From positions 5,682,158-5,746,157 of the forward strand of contig BROE01000001.1 in the NCBI GenBank assembly GCA_036571765.1: a stretch of 64,000 nucleotides of DNA, given 5' to 3'. Source of the DNA: Plecoglossus altivelis. Taxonomy: Eukaryota > Chordata > Actinopteri > Osmeriformes > Plecoglossidae. The first letter of the stretch is position 1. Each line of letters opens with the position of its first letter. Made by a program: the position numbers and the translations under genes. Positions 52,888 to 63,944 of this stretch are shown here, piece by piece. The notes below the pieces were generated by a model. It was not told where the DNA came from and made no database searches. It was given only the letters and a program-made list of their open reading frames with translations.

Positions 52888-55800
52888 TGTAAAAAGGAAT
52901 GCATGAGCAGACTTGAGCTGTTGTAACAAACGTGAGATGAATGTCTCCCTCTCCCACCTCGGACAGACTGCTCTAGGAACTCGGCGATGACGTCCGTGTT
53001 GTCCGAGTCGAGGGCTTTGGCGAACGTAAACTCTCCCTCCCGCTCCTCGAAGCTCTCTTTGAGAAGAGCTCTGCGTTTGGAGAGGGGCTGTCTGACAAGA
53101 GACTAACACACACACACACACACACACACACGTCAGTCAGTCAGTATTAGCACGAGTGAAATTATAATACACATTACAATAATAGGCTTATCACGGCCCG
53201 CAGTGTTTCCAGTCATTACCACAGAGAAACACAATCTCACACACACACACTTGAAATGAGAATGAGCCTTAAATCAACGTCTCTCCGTAGCCCCTGGCGG
53301 CCGCACATCATCATTATTCTAGACAGTCACACACACACACAATTACAAAGGCCATTTAATCACAAGTCATCACCCAGTACCATCATGGTACTAACCTCTC
53401 CATTAAGGAACAGCAGGTCGAAGGCGTACACACACACTTGAACTTTGATCTCGGAGGCATCCACGTCCTGCAAAAAAAAAAACACCCACAAACACGCATC
53501 ACCTTCTGTGCTTGTGTGCAGGCTCAGGTGTGTGCAGGCTCAGGTGTGTGCAGGCTCAGGTGTGTGCAGGCTCAGGTGTGTGCAGGCTCAGGTGTGTGCA
53601 GGCTCAGGGGGGCTGTCCTGTCTCCCCTCCCCCTCACCCTCCAGGACAAAGGGCTGTTCCCAGCTACCCCAGACACACAGACGCTACACAGCACAGCACT
53701 CAGGAGAATGCATTATATATTATACACAGCTACATCTCCAATTCTTCCCTCTTTCTAATCTCTTTCTCTCTCTACATCTTTCTCCTGTGGCCCTCTGTCT
53801 CTCCTTTCTCCCTTCATGGCCCTCTGTCTCTCCTCCCTCCCTCCTTGGCCCTCTGTGTCTCCTCCCTCCTTGGCCCTCTGTCTCTCCTCCCTCCCTGGCC
53901 CTCTGTCTCTCCTCCCTCCCTGGCCCTCTGTCTCTCCTCCTTCCCTGGCCCTCTGTCTCCCCTCCCTCCCTCCCTCCCTCCCTGGCCCTCTGTCTCTCCT
54001 CCCTCTCTCCCTGGCCCCATCTCTCCTCCCTCCCTGCTCCTCCCTCTCACCTTCCTCTTCCTGGTGGTGAGGACCTGGAAGGGCTGGATCTGCTTCTTCT
54101 CTCGGTCCCAGGCCACTGCCTCTGCGTCCAGCACGCAGGACACCACTGAGGGCTTCTTCACCTGGGTGGAGCGGGGGAGGGGCGGGAGTAATGGTCCAGC
54201 AAATCGAGAAGAACACAAAACAGTTCAAAAACAGCAAGCAGGAGTCAGACAGAGGGGGAGGGAGATACAGTGGGGGTAGGGAAGGAGGGAGAGACGGAGA
54301 AAGAGCAAGCTCAGAAGAGAGATTAAATGAGTTATTCATGCAGGCAGAATGTAGGCCTCCATCTAAAGGCCCTGCTGCTAAGTGGGTCTGTGCTGCAGCC
54401 AGAGCACGCTGCAGCCAGAGCGTGCTGCAGCCAGAGCGCGCTGCAGCCAGAGCGCGCCCCAGCAGGCACATCCGGAGGGGAGGGGGCTGCGTGTCACCTG
54501 GGGAACACGGGCGACGATATCAGGATATTTGCTGGTGTTGTCCTCCTGGTTGCGGCTGAACACGCGGACATCCCCGTTCTCCAGGATGTGGATCTGGAAA
54601 AGGGCGAGCAGGGGGGGGGGGGGGTCAGTGGAGGTCCAGAAAAACCCAAGGCGACGTGCCTGCTGGGGAGTCGCCTGTTTGACCACCTTCTCCAAGCCCC
54701 CTGGTGGGTGTCAGGGTGAGGGAACATGATGCAGGCAAGAACGGCACATCAGTGGATGTCACGCTGACTAAAGTCCTGCTGTGAAAGGAGCACAGAAGGG
54801 GGACAGGTGGCCGTGTAGCCGGAGCAGAGGCTCCCCCTGGTGGCGAATGAGGGGACTGCACACTGCAGCGCTGCCATGACGGGAAATACAGGACGGCATT
54901 TTGCTCTCTCAAAGCAAGCGCTCGGAAAAGCTCTCACAGCTTAGAGGCCCGGGGGCACAGCTACACCACTGTGTGCTCTTCCACAAACACACACAAACAC
55001 ACACGCCATTATACACTTCTCCCTGGAGTGCTTGCAGACAAAGGCATTGTTTGCATGTTTAACATACCGCCGTGCCAGCTAGCATTTTGAGAAATACACA
55101 CAAATACAATGCCCGAACACAAACGCACACGCGCGCACACACACACCTGTGCTCGTTCTCCATCGTACTTGTACTCGCAGGTGAAGGCAGCTTCATCAAA
55201 CCTCTTCATCACCTCTCCTACACCTTTGGTAGGGTGGGCCAGCATAGGTCTCAATGGGACCCCTGAACATGGAACAGCATGTTAAATCAGCAATCTGTTT
55301 CAATGGTTCATTAGTCGATGCCAGATATTTTCCATCCGTACAAAAGGTCCTAAAACGTGTATTTGAATGGAGCAATTGCCTGAAATTATAATGACAATAA
55401 TGCAGCTTTTGACTGTTTATTCATTGTGTTTCCTGTAAGAGAAAGAATATACACAAGATGAATGTGTGTGTGTTCATGGCCAATATACCCAACGAGACGC
55501 CTCGGACGGAATGAGCTTTCTGATTGGTCCGTACCTGGGGTGAGTTTACAGTGATTGGGCAACTGGTCTATCCCCTCCTTCAGCAAGACAGGGATGATGA
55601 CGTCATAGTTGGGCATCTCGCTGGATGAGGAGAGAGAGAGAACAAGAGAGAGGGAGGGAAAGAGACTGAAATGAGCTGAGCATGGCAGCAGGGCTGCGTG
55701 TGTGTGTGTGTGTGTGAGAGAGAGTGTGTGAGAGAAAGTGTGTGTGTGTGTGTGTCTGGGGGAGATGCTGTCAGGGTGGCGAACCAGTAAGTCTGCTTCA

Positions 55801-57166
55801 GGATCAGTCCCTTCTCCTCCATCCAGGCTTTCCTGCTCTCCGCGCTCATCCCCTTCCCCGCGTCCGTGACCGCTGGAGGGAAGTCTGGGAAGGCAAAACA
55901 AAACGCCCTTGCAACGTTAAAGCGCCCTCAGAACCCTCCCCCCTCCCCAGAGCAGCGGCGTGTTCCCCCCCAGTCTGCTGGGCTGACGGATGCCCACCTT
56001 GTCCAGGTGGAGTCAGACACACAGCCTGACTCAGAGCAGCCAGGACGCTCTGCTCTGCCAGACCGATCCGCAGCTTCCCTGCCAGCGACCTGCCAATCAA
56101 AGCAGACAGACAACGGGAGCCGTGAGGAGTTGCTGTGGCGACGGGCAGTGATCCTGCTGGGCGGCCAGACAGAGAGGCGGGCAGGTGGGGGTGTGGAGGT
56201 GGTTGGGTTAGACCAGTTAAGGGCATCGTACCTGACGATGTATCGGGCTTCGGAGAAACGGCAAGCTACAAAGAGTCCTTTGATGATGTCGATTTTTTTA
56301 TTCATGGCCTGAGGGGGGGAACGGAAAAGATTGGGATTCAGACAGAAAAGGTTGAGGAGTGAGATCACAATAGAGAACAAGTCAAGAGCAACCAAATGAC
56401 TGAGTAGCTGCTGGACTCTAATGACTAATTAAACAGGAGCAGAGTCAAGTCTACATTAGCAGACGGACTTTCAGGAGGAGGAGAAATATTGCTGACATCC
56501 GCAGTAAAACACACTTCAAACATACTTTCCCTCCTTCCATCACAGGAAAGCCAGCGTGGAAATGCTTTTCCCTCTCTCTCTCTCTCTCTTCCCCTCCCTA
56601 TCTCCCTTCCCCCCTCTCCCTCCCTCTCCCTCCCTCCCCCCCCCTCTCTTTCTCCTAACCAGAATGCTTTGGTACAAACTCACCGAGTTTCCGCTCATGT
56701 TGGCAATTTCTTTCAATTTGCCAAATACGCCCCCTGCCGTCAGATTGGCGGGTGGGAACATCATGCGTTGGTTGCTACGGGAACTCTCCGCCACCAAGCC
56801 CAGATCCCCTTTCTCCTGAGCCTCTGCCTTGATTTTGTCCAACTGTCGCCCTGGCAACAGGAAAACAGTAAATATGAATTTGGACGCTGAGAAATGGGAA
56901 CGAGAATTAACAATCGCTTGTGTGTCTGTGTACCTTTCCACCCTTTTGTGGATCCGTCTCATACTGAATGCAAATGCTGCTTCAGTGCGCTGCACATTGT
57001 GTGTGCGTGTGTGTGTACGCTAATATAAGTGTGTGATGCTCTCCTACCGGTTGCTTGGGCAACAGCCTTCATCAGCACCGTCTCCCCCACCCCCAGCTCC
57101 AAGCCCAGGTAGGCAGGACCCAGCTGATTCAGACACAAGTACACACAGCACAGCAGGTCCTCTGGA

Positions 57167-57227
<61 letters not shown>

Positions 57228-59632
57228 GTTGACAGACTCATCCACGCCCACTCAGTCCCCACCAACGAGGCAGCGTTGGTTTTCAAAGCAGACCGGTACC
57301 ATCTGCCAGGTTTGAACCCCCCCCCCCATAGAGAAGAGGCGTACCAGGAGAGAGCAGCAGCACGGAGCGCAGGAGATTAGACAGCGTCTCGATGTTCCTC
57401 AGCCTGCGCAGAGAGAACACAGTGACGGTCGTCAAGGCGCCAGGAGGCCTTCCACTAGAGGCAGCTTGTCAAAGTTTAAGTGGAGGTTTTGGATGAAGCG
57501 AGCAGACTACCCACCTGCCGGAGTCTTCCTCGATCTTCTCGAAGGTGCGGGCCACAGCCAGGTACGGAACCCTGAGGGGGAGGACAGGAAGACTGTCAAC
57601 CCAGGGGGAGATCACCTGGGCTGGGAGGCCTGACGCACTCTACCCTGCCTTCTTTCTCACTCACACCATCTTTGTCTCACGCACGCACGCACGCACACAC
57701 ACACACACACACAACTCCTTGGGTCTTACTTCTGGCCCCTCTTCCAGCACGCGTGGTCCACAGGGTGGTAGTTGGGTCTGGACGGGTCATAATCTGACTG
57801 GCCCAGAGCGCCTGTCTTCACACTAGAGGAGGGAGGAGTGTTGACCGAGACAGTATACAGATAGACAGAAGGACACAGAGCTACGGGCTTGAGACGCAGA
57901 GATTCAGACACGTTGTCTTTTACCCTTTGCTGTCTTTGCCGACCTCAGCGCCCTCGGCCTTTTTCTCGGCGCCCGGCCTTCGCTCCACCTCGCTCCTCTC
58001 CTCGGCTTTCTCCATCTTCACCGCTGCCTTCCGGGGAGCTTGGAGAGGCACACAGACAAGAGAGGCAGAGGGAGACGCTCTTCATTTGGGCATTAAACAA
58101 GACCACTAACATAAAGACAGTATTAAACTAAACGCATTACGTTTTTGTATCAGCTACCGTAATGCTATTTATTACAATGCGCTGTCACCAGAACAGTATA
58201 CTTTCCTCCCAACAGTGGGCTGAGGAAGCCAAAAAAAAACGACAACCCAGGGTTTAAACTCACTGAAGAAACTGCTGATAGGAGCTTTAGCAGCAGGCTC
58301 CTTCACCGGCTGCTTATCTGGCTCCTCTTTAGCCAGCTTCTCCCCCACCTCCTCCTCCTCCTCCTCTGTCGTCTTCGCCTGACGCTTAGGGCTGCTCTTC
58401 TTTTCAAACGCCTCCCCGTCAGCCTCCGCCCCCACATCCTCCGCCTCGTCCCTCCTGTCTACTGCACTGTCTTGGCCCGGCAGCTCAGGCTTGCCCTTTT
58501 CAGCCACGGACGCGTGCCCCCTTTCGTCCATCGTGTCCTCCTCCATGGCCTCTCCCTCGTCCTCTGATAGAGGAATATGAAAGGAGTGATAAGACAATAA
58601 AGAAGGGGGGGNNNNNNNNNNNNNNNNNNNNNNNNNNNNNNNNNNNNNNNNNNNNNNNNNCCTTTCCCTCTCTCCTCCTCTTTGTTTCCGCGTTCCTATC
58701 GCCTAGCACGGTTAGAGTGCTTGAGCCTTCTCGCGTTGTTATGAATCGGACAGGAGGCTAGCTGCTTAACGATTGCCGGTGCTGTCGCACACGCTTCGAC
58801 TCACACGCAATCCCCGACGATGCCTTCTCTTCGCCGCGTCTCCCACTGAGTCTAACGTAGCAACTTTGTCTTGGCGCGGCAAGCTCCTCATGCTTGTCTC
58901 CACCTCTTTTCATCAGCCACGGACGCGTGCCCCCTTTCGTCCATCGTGTCCTCCTCCATGGCCTCTCCCTCGTCCTCTGATAGAGGAATATGAAAGGAGT
59001 GATAAGACAATAAAGAAGGGGGGGGGGGGGAAAAACGATGAGCTGTCAGAGCAGAGAGAGCTCGCCCCTGGCCCAACTCTGTCCTATCACCCTCCACTGT
59101 ACCCCTGCCACTCAGGCCTAACCCTGCCCCTGCCCCGGGCTACCTGCCCCAGGCTACCTGCCCCAGGCTACCTGCCTCCACCTACCTGCCCCCGACTACC
59201 TTCCCCCAGCCTACCCGCCCCAGCCTACCCGCCCCAGCCTACCCGCCCCATCCTAGCTGCCCCAGCCTACCCGCCCCAGCCTACCTTCCCTCAGCCTACC
59301 TGCCCCAGCCTACCCGCCCCATCCAACCTGCCCCAGCCTACCTTCCCCAAACCTACCTGCCCCAGCCTACCTGCCCCAGCCTACCTGCCCCAGCCTACCT
59401 GCCCCAGCCTACCCGCCCCATCCTAGCTGCCCCAGCCTACCCGCCCTATCCTACCTTCCCCATCCTACCTGCCCCATCCTCTCCCGTCTCCACCCTCGCC
59501 CTTTTCTTCTTCTGGTGTTGTTCGCGTTTCTCCATGTCCGGCTCTCCTTCCTCCTTCTCTTTCTCACTGCCACTGTCGAGCTTCCTTTTTGGAAACTGCT
59601 TCCTCGCTGCAGGAGGGAGGGAAAGAGACAGA

Positions 59633-59670
<38 letters not shown>

Positions 59671-61197
59671 TGCTAACATTGAAAGCCCTCCAGAAGAGAC
59701 ATAAACTAAGCTGTCAACGCCTGAGGTGTTCTCAGCTCATCTTCTAAACTCTTCACTGCTGAAACAGTCTTGAAATGTCAACACCACTGTTGTTTGAGTA
59801 GAGATTTACTGATCCTCGACAAGAAGCTGCACTCCTGCCACCGCGCTGACAGGCGGAACATGCAGAACATACAAAACAACGGGATTGGATCAGAAACGCC
59901 CATGGTAGAAGTCCTTGGCTACGGTTTGAAACGAGCAGCTGAGACCGATTAGGCGCTGGATCATACATGATATCACCAGCATGGTGAAGTGTGTACATCG
60001 CGTGGCCACTGACCTGTCCTGCGTTTAGGGATCCCTGTAGGAGAGATGGAGCTGGGGGTGGCTGGGGTTCCAGAGGGGCCAGGGGTTCCAGAGGGGGCAG
60101 GGGTTCCAGAGGGGGCGGGGGTTCCAGAGGGGGCGGGGGTTCCAGAGGGGGTAGGGGGCAGAGGGGTGACAGGAGGGGAGAGAGGAACCGTCTTGAAGAC
60201 TTTCTCCTTTGCAGAAAGACAAGGAGCAAGTGAGACAAAGATCCTAATGCATAATCCCATCCAATTTAGACACAATTGGTTCAAATGCTGCTTTTCTACA
60301 TGTTTATGGGACGATCATCTGTTAACCAATCAGGTGTGCCACCTTTTCATCTCTGGACTGGGCGCTTTTGTCCCCTTTTCCCTGATTGGCTGCTGGTGCT
60401 TTGACAGGCGAGGCCTCCTCCTCATCACTGTCCAAGATCTGCCGGCTGCGCTTGTGAACTTTCTTGACAGGTGAATCAGATTCATTTTGGAGGCCATTCT
60501 GGACTTTCAGAGGACTTTTGACTTGTCTGGAGTGGGTACATTCGAAAGGGAATTATAATCATCAAAGAGGTAAAACATAAATAAATGATGTGCTTGACAG
60601 TTTTTCATGATGTGCGTTAGAGATGTTTGGATTTCTGTAAATTGACCGCAAAGGCCGAAATCATTCTCGCTATTACGCAACTTACTCTTTCACTGGACCA
60701 TTACTCTTACTCCCCTCCTTCCCCTTGGCTGCTCTGGGCTGAAAGAACGATCTGAAGAAGAGGGCAATGGAGCACCCAGGAACAGAATATTAAATACCAA
60801 GACAGATGGAGATAGACAGATCAAATAAAAGGGGTATGACTTTGCAAGCTAGCAAATACCTATAAGTTTACATAACTACCCATCTACCTAACTCGCCCAC
60901 TAACTTAATAACTAGCTATCTATACTGCTGATACTCCCAGGTAACTGTTAGCCTACAGTGCAGAGAAAACATTTCTTCATGTCGCTGGAAATACACTACA
61001 TAATCATGATTTGCCTTTACTGTTGCTAGCCACTTAATCTGATAGTCCCAGAGGAAAGTGATGTACTGTACACAGAAGGAGACATGTTTTATGTTGCTAG
61101 CTAGCTTGGTCATACTCTTGTTTCCATCTCTTTATGGCTTCTTCTCCAGCCTTCTACTGTAGACTGTCACTGCTACTTACGCAATGCTTCGTTGCAT
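50599..61197 (-). CDS. lig1: DNA ligase I, ATP-dependent
   Basis: Complete, 27 coding exons summing to exactly 3000 nt (999 residues; human about 919). Exons: 61197-61181, 60751-60686, 60526-60343, 60206-60014, 59606-59469, 58563-58264, 58038-57924, 57822-57730, 57571-57515, 57403-57345, 57161-57048, 56850-56684, 56308-56232, 56089-55998, 55884-55785, 55620-55535, 55262-55147, 54593-54498, 54161-54051, 53467-53396, 53102-52958, 52827-52745, 52584-52432, 52008-51955, 51822-51679, 50906-50814, 50673-50599. It seals nicks between Okazaki fragments and in excision repair, in the nucleus. Seen: PCNA-binding box QRSIASFF at the start, a low-complexity acidic/basic N-terminal third with GIPKRRTARKQFPKRK, a DNA-binding domain (VPYLAVARTFEKIEE, KKIDIIKGLFVACR), catalytic Lys651 in CEYKYDGER, then FSRNQEDNT, DAEAVAWDREKKQIQPFQ, SCEGLMVKT, and the OB-fold with SLRFPRFLRVREDK. 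The extra length is mostly N-terminal, including five PSGT repeats. The exon 4 acceptor is ambiguous by one codon, and exon 15 has a weak donor (TG|gttcgc). Confidence 0.96.
50915..51410. repeat. 22-23 bp minisatellite in a lig1 intron
   Basis: About 20 tandem copies of a unit containing GAGGACAGCATCAGGTCAGA, with length variants (ACATGAGG or ACAGAGG) and point variants (GGTTAGAC, GGCCAGAC, GGATAGC). It lies between the exons 51822-51679 and 50906-50814 and starts about 10 bp from the latter's acceptor. Confidence 0.95.
52828..52884. repeat. (CA)n microsatellite in a lig1 intron
   Basis: Near-perfect CA run of about 55 bp immediately next to the acceptor of exon 52827-52745; the transcribed strand is GT repeat. 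Confidence 0.95.
53515..53610. repeat. 16-bp minisatellite in a lig1 intron
   Basis: Six almost identical copies of GTGTGTGCAGGCTCAG. Confidence 0.95.
53800..54020. repeat. Roughly 25-bp CT-rich minisatellite in the same lig1 intron
   Basis: Tandem units combining TGGCCCTCTGTCTCTCC and TCCCTCCC. Eight to nine copies with length variation. Confidence 0.9.
54393..54466. repeat. 15-16 bp GC-rich minisatellite in a lig1 intron
   Basis: Four to five copies of GCAGCCAGAGCGCGCT with minor variants, about 30 bp from the donor of exon 54593-54498. Confidence 0.85.
57164..57226. repeat. (CA)n microsatellite in a lig1 intron
   Basis: CA run of about 60 bp abutting the acceptor of exon 57161-57048. 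Confidence 0.95.
58612..58660. other. Assembly gap (49 N)
   Basis: Run of 49 unresolved bases in the lig1 intron between exons 59606-59469 and 58563-58264, entered from a poly-G run. Confidence 1.
58661..59030 (-). pseudogene. Error-rich second copy of lig1 exon 6 and its flank
   Basis: Positions 58914-59030 repeat 58501-58611 essentially base for base, including the exon/intron border and the poly-G. Positions 58661-58913 resemble the preceding part of the same exon only through many scattered indels (TGTCTTGGCGCGGCAAGC against TGTCTTGGCCCGGCAGC). The copy cannot be spliced in frame into lig1. It is most likely an assembly artefact; a recent partial tandem duplication is the alternative. 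Confidence 0.75.
59105..59468. repeat. 13-15 bp minisatellite in a lig1 intron
   Basis: About 25 copies of CCCCAGCCTACCTG/CCCCAGCCTACCCG with CATCCTA and TTCCC variants. The array ends at the donor of exon 59606-59469, so that the last repeat unit provides the GT. Confidence 0.95.
60064..60156 (-). repeat. In-frame 18-bp coding repeat in lig1 exon 4
   Basis: Five 18-bp units encode P-S-G-T-P-A (one is P-S-G-T-P-G), residues about 109-138 of the ligase. The unit length is a multiple of three, so copy number can change without frame loss. It lies in the poorly conserved region between the PCNA box and GIPKRRTARK. Confidence 0.92.
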
Positions 61198-61872
61198 GTT
61201 GTTTTCCTGATGGTCGTCTTGGTCAATTGTTTTGCTGTAATTTAAACCAATGTTCGTCGCCAGACCCAATTTCAGCAAAACATGCACAAATATCCCGCGC
61301 TACGAAGTGCTCATCTGAATAATCTGGTATTCGGCGCCAAACTGACATCCGTGTTTTCCCTGAAGTTACATCTGTTGTTATCAGTTACGTTTGCAGCAGG
61401 TACTGCCCCCTCTTGGACCGGAGGACCCTTCTGCCATGAACTGGTGCTGAGGCTGGAGAACAGGATGTGCTGATGAGTAAGCAGCTCAGCTCGCACGCTG
61501 TTTCTGCTATCTTGGCTGTTTTGCAAAAATGTGTTTTGCATTTAATTCTCGCCAATGAAACGTAAAAAAACATTTGCGATTACTCAGAAAGGGGTGCATG
61601 GGGTATTTATTATCATACAAGTAAGGGTGTGAAAATTGCCATTATATGAATACAATTAATATCAATCAGTCACCTTTTCTTCATTATTTGAAGTGCATAC
61701 ACAAAACAACTAAGCGTTCAGTGACCAAACAATTCAATTTTTAGCCTCTAGATATTTTCTTTTGTACAACCATTCAGACAAATAAAATGTCCCAAGTAGC
61801 ACCACACCACATACTACTTCCAATATTGAAGCTATTAACAAGACATATCACATTCTAATGTTCATTTGTCAG
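61198..61872. other. lig1 5' flank and 3' UTR of the ETS gene
   Basis: Short spacer of about 675 bp. An AATAAA on the minus strand at 61621-61616 is about 250 bp past the ETS stop and leaves about 420 bp for the lig1 promoter and 5' UTR. No TATA box stands out. Confidence 0.55.
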
Positions 61873-63944
61873 TTATTCTACAATATTTCCCGCTTTCCTC
61901 TGCATTCCAGCTCCTTTCTCTTTCCCCCCAACAAACAAACTTCTGTTTACATTGTTCAAGCTCCACTCTATTCCCGTCTTGATTGGCCAGCTATTTTGAT
62001 TGACATGGAGGCCAGCAGTGTCTGCTGGGTGACCTGATAGCTCCCTTATGTTAGTACCAGGAGGAGGCGGGACCGACAGGTAGGGGAAGTGTCCTGGTAG
62101 AGGATGTGACTGTGGAAATGGGATTGGTTTTGGGAGGCAGTATGGCAGCAGGAGAGGGTGGGGGATAGGCTGGATAGCTGTCAATCAAAAGATAAACATA
62201 CACACAAACACAAAACAGTTGTTAGTTTCATGGATACATACAAAGATCAAGCTTAGGATAGGACCAAAAGTTCAATGTCACCATAGGGTCAGAGTCTTTG
62301 ACATTAGACGGACAACGTTCAGTGGGTTATGAGAGTGGCAGTTTTGTGGTCACATGTTATGAACGCTGATGATAGAATACAAGAGTGTTGATGATGAACA
62401 GAGTCATGGTCGAGCTACAGTTCAGTCGTGGGGATGAGCGGCCCTCACCTCTGTCCAGTGCAGAGCCTCCCCCTCCACATAGAGGGAACCCACCCTTCGA
62501 GGGGAACAGAGGGTACAGGAGAGGGTCTCTCTGGACCAGCTGACGGAAAGAGAAAGATGGCAACCAAGGAGATGATGGCATTTAATAGCATGACTTTCAA
62601 TAGATTCCCTTTTCTGATTCATGATGGTGAACGCTTAAATCTTGAAAGAATCAATGTGTTTTCTTGCATGATTTCATCACGATGCTTCAATCTGCCTCAA
62701 CGTTGGCGAGTCATTTCAACCCAGTAGGATACTGACCTGGTGGCAAGGTGGGTAGCCAGGGTAGTTAACCAGAATCAGTTTGCTGAAGTTGAACTTGTAG
62801 GTGAATCTCTTTCCTTTGGTCTTATGGAGGATCCTTTTATTGTAGTAGTATCTGAGGGGCGAAAGGTTTCTGATTTAGAAGCGTGCTAGTACGCAGGGTA
62901 TGTTCTCCATGCATGTAGCGTGTTTGTGTGTTTACCCAAGCCTTGCCGTACCTCAGCGCCCTGCTCAGTTTGTCGTAGTTCATGTGCGGTTTGCCCTTCC
63001 TTTCCCCCCACAGTCTGGCCAGTTTTTCCGGGTCACGGATGACAAACTCGCCCCACTCTCCGCCCCATCCAATGGCCCCGCCCTCGCCCCTCCCCAGGAG
63101 CTCAAGCAGGAAGTGCCATAACTGCACCTGCCTGGAGCCTGGGGACCACGCGGGCTTGTACGCCCAATCAGGGAACAGCACTGCTGGGGAGACAGTTGGG
63201 AAGGATCAGGGAACAGTTATGTGGAGGTGATGGTAGATCCAGCTAAGGACGTGAGCGAGACCAAGACGATACAGGATTACACACTCACTTCTGCTCCAAT
63301 AGGGCGATGAGAGGGATCCTACTGAGGAGTGACAGTTGCACTGCATCTGTCAACATTTGATCAGTAAAAACTCACATCATAATGAAAATGACATTGCATC
63401 ACTGTACTAGAATTACTGACAACTTTAAAAAACATTTACTACATTCACCATAGACCACAAACTGATTTCGAAATAAAACAATTTCGAACATAGGATTCGT
63501 AAGATTTAAAAGATCTTTTGTATTGCTAATAGCCCCTCTCAAAACGTAATTCTGCATCAGGTAATGAGTTTTATTTATCTACATTTTTCTGTAGAGAACG
63601 AAGATAAGTTAAAGCTTTTCCTTTTCCTTTTTGATATAATCAAATCTTCCTCGAGGCCTGTAGCTTATTCATCTTAGTTGCAAAGCAAAAAGGACTTCAA
63701 TCACAATTCATTATCCACAATTAAGCATTTTCATTAGCAAAGCTGTGATAAAACATTCACTTGATAAATTGGACTTTTTCGAACATAACCTCCACATTTG
63801 TCTCAATTATAAATAACAAATGATCTAATAATATAAACATATTTTTTTGAAGTTTTAAGGACGCATCCTAGGGAAAAGATACAGTTGGTATGACGTACTC
63901 CCATTAATGTGGTAAAATCCACTCTTTTTGTCGTCACGTAGCAT
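61873..63944 (-). CDS. ETS-domain transcription factor, ERF/ETV3/ETV3L group
   Basis: Five exons with consistent phases: 63944-63899, 63180-62952, 62851-62737, 62539-62449 and 62177-61873 (stop at 61875-61873). Together they give 786 nt, 261 residues. The ETS domain sits near the N-terminus, as in ERF and ETV3: LFPDWAYKPAWSPGSRQVQLWHF, then WGEFVIRDPEKLARLWGERK, the recognition helix MNYDKLSRALRYYY with both DNA-contacting arginines, and KGKRFTYKFNFSKLILVNYP. These proteins bind GGAA sites and mostly repress. The N-terminal part of the domain is unusually glycine-rich (LLGRGEGGAIGWGGEWGEF; relatives have a lysine/glutamate-rich loop). KLILVNYP after the domain points to ETV3L or ERF; the proline-rich tail (about 130 residues) is shorter than in either. 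The first exon is tentative: its ATG follows an acceptor-like ctag and its phase fits, but the true start could be beyond 64000. A tandem CAGCAG acceptor at 63186-63181 allows one extra codon. Confidence 0.85.

Noticed and set aside
59105..59426. Proline-rich open frame on the plus strand
   Set aside because: It is the 13-15 bp minisatellite of a lig1 intron read as codons.
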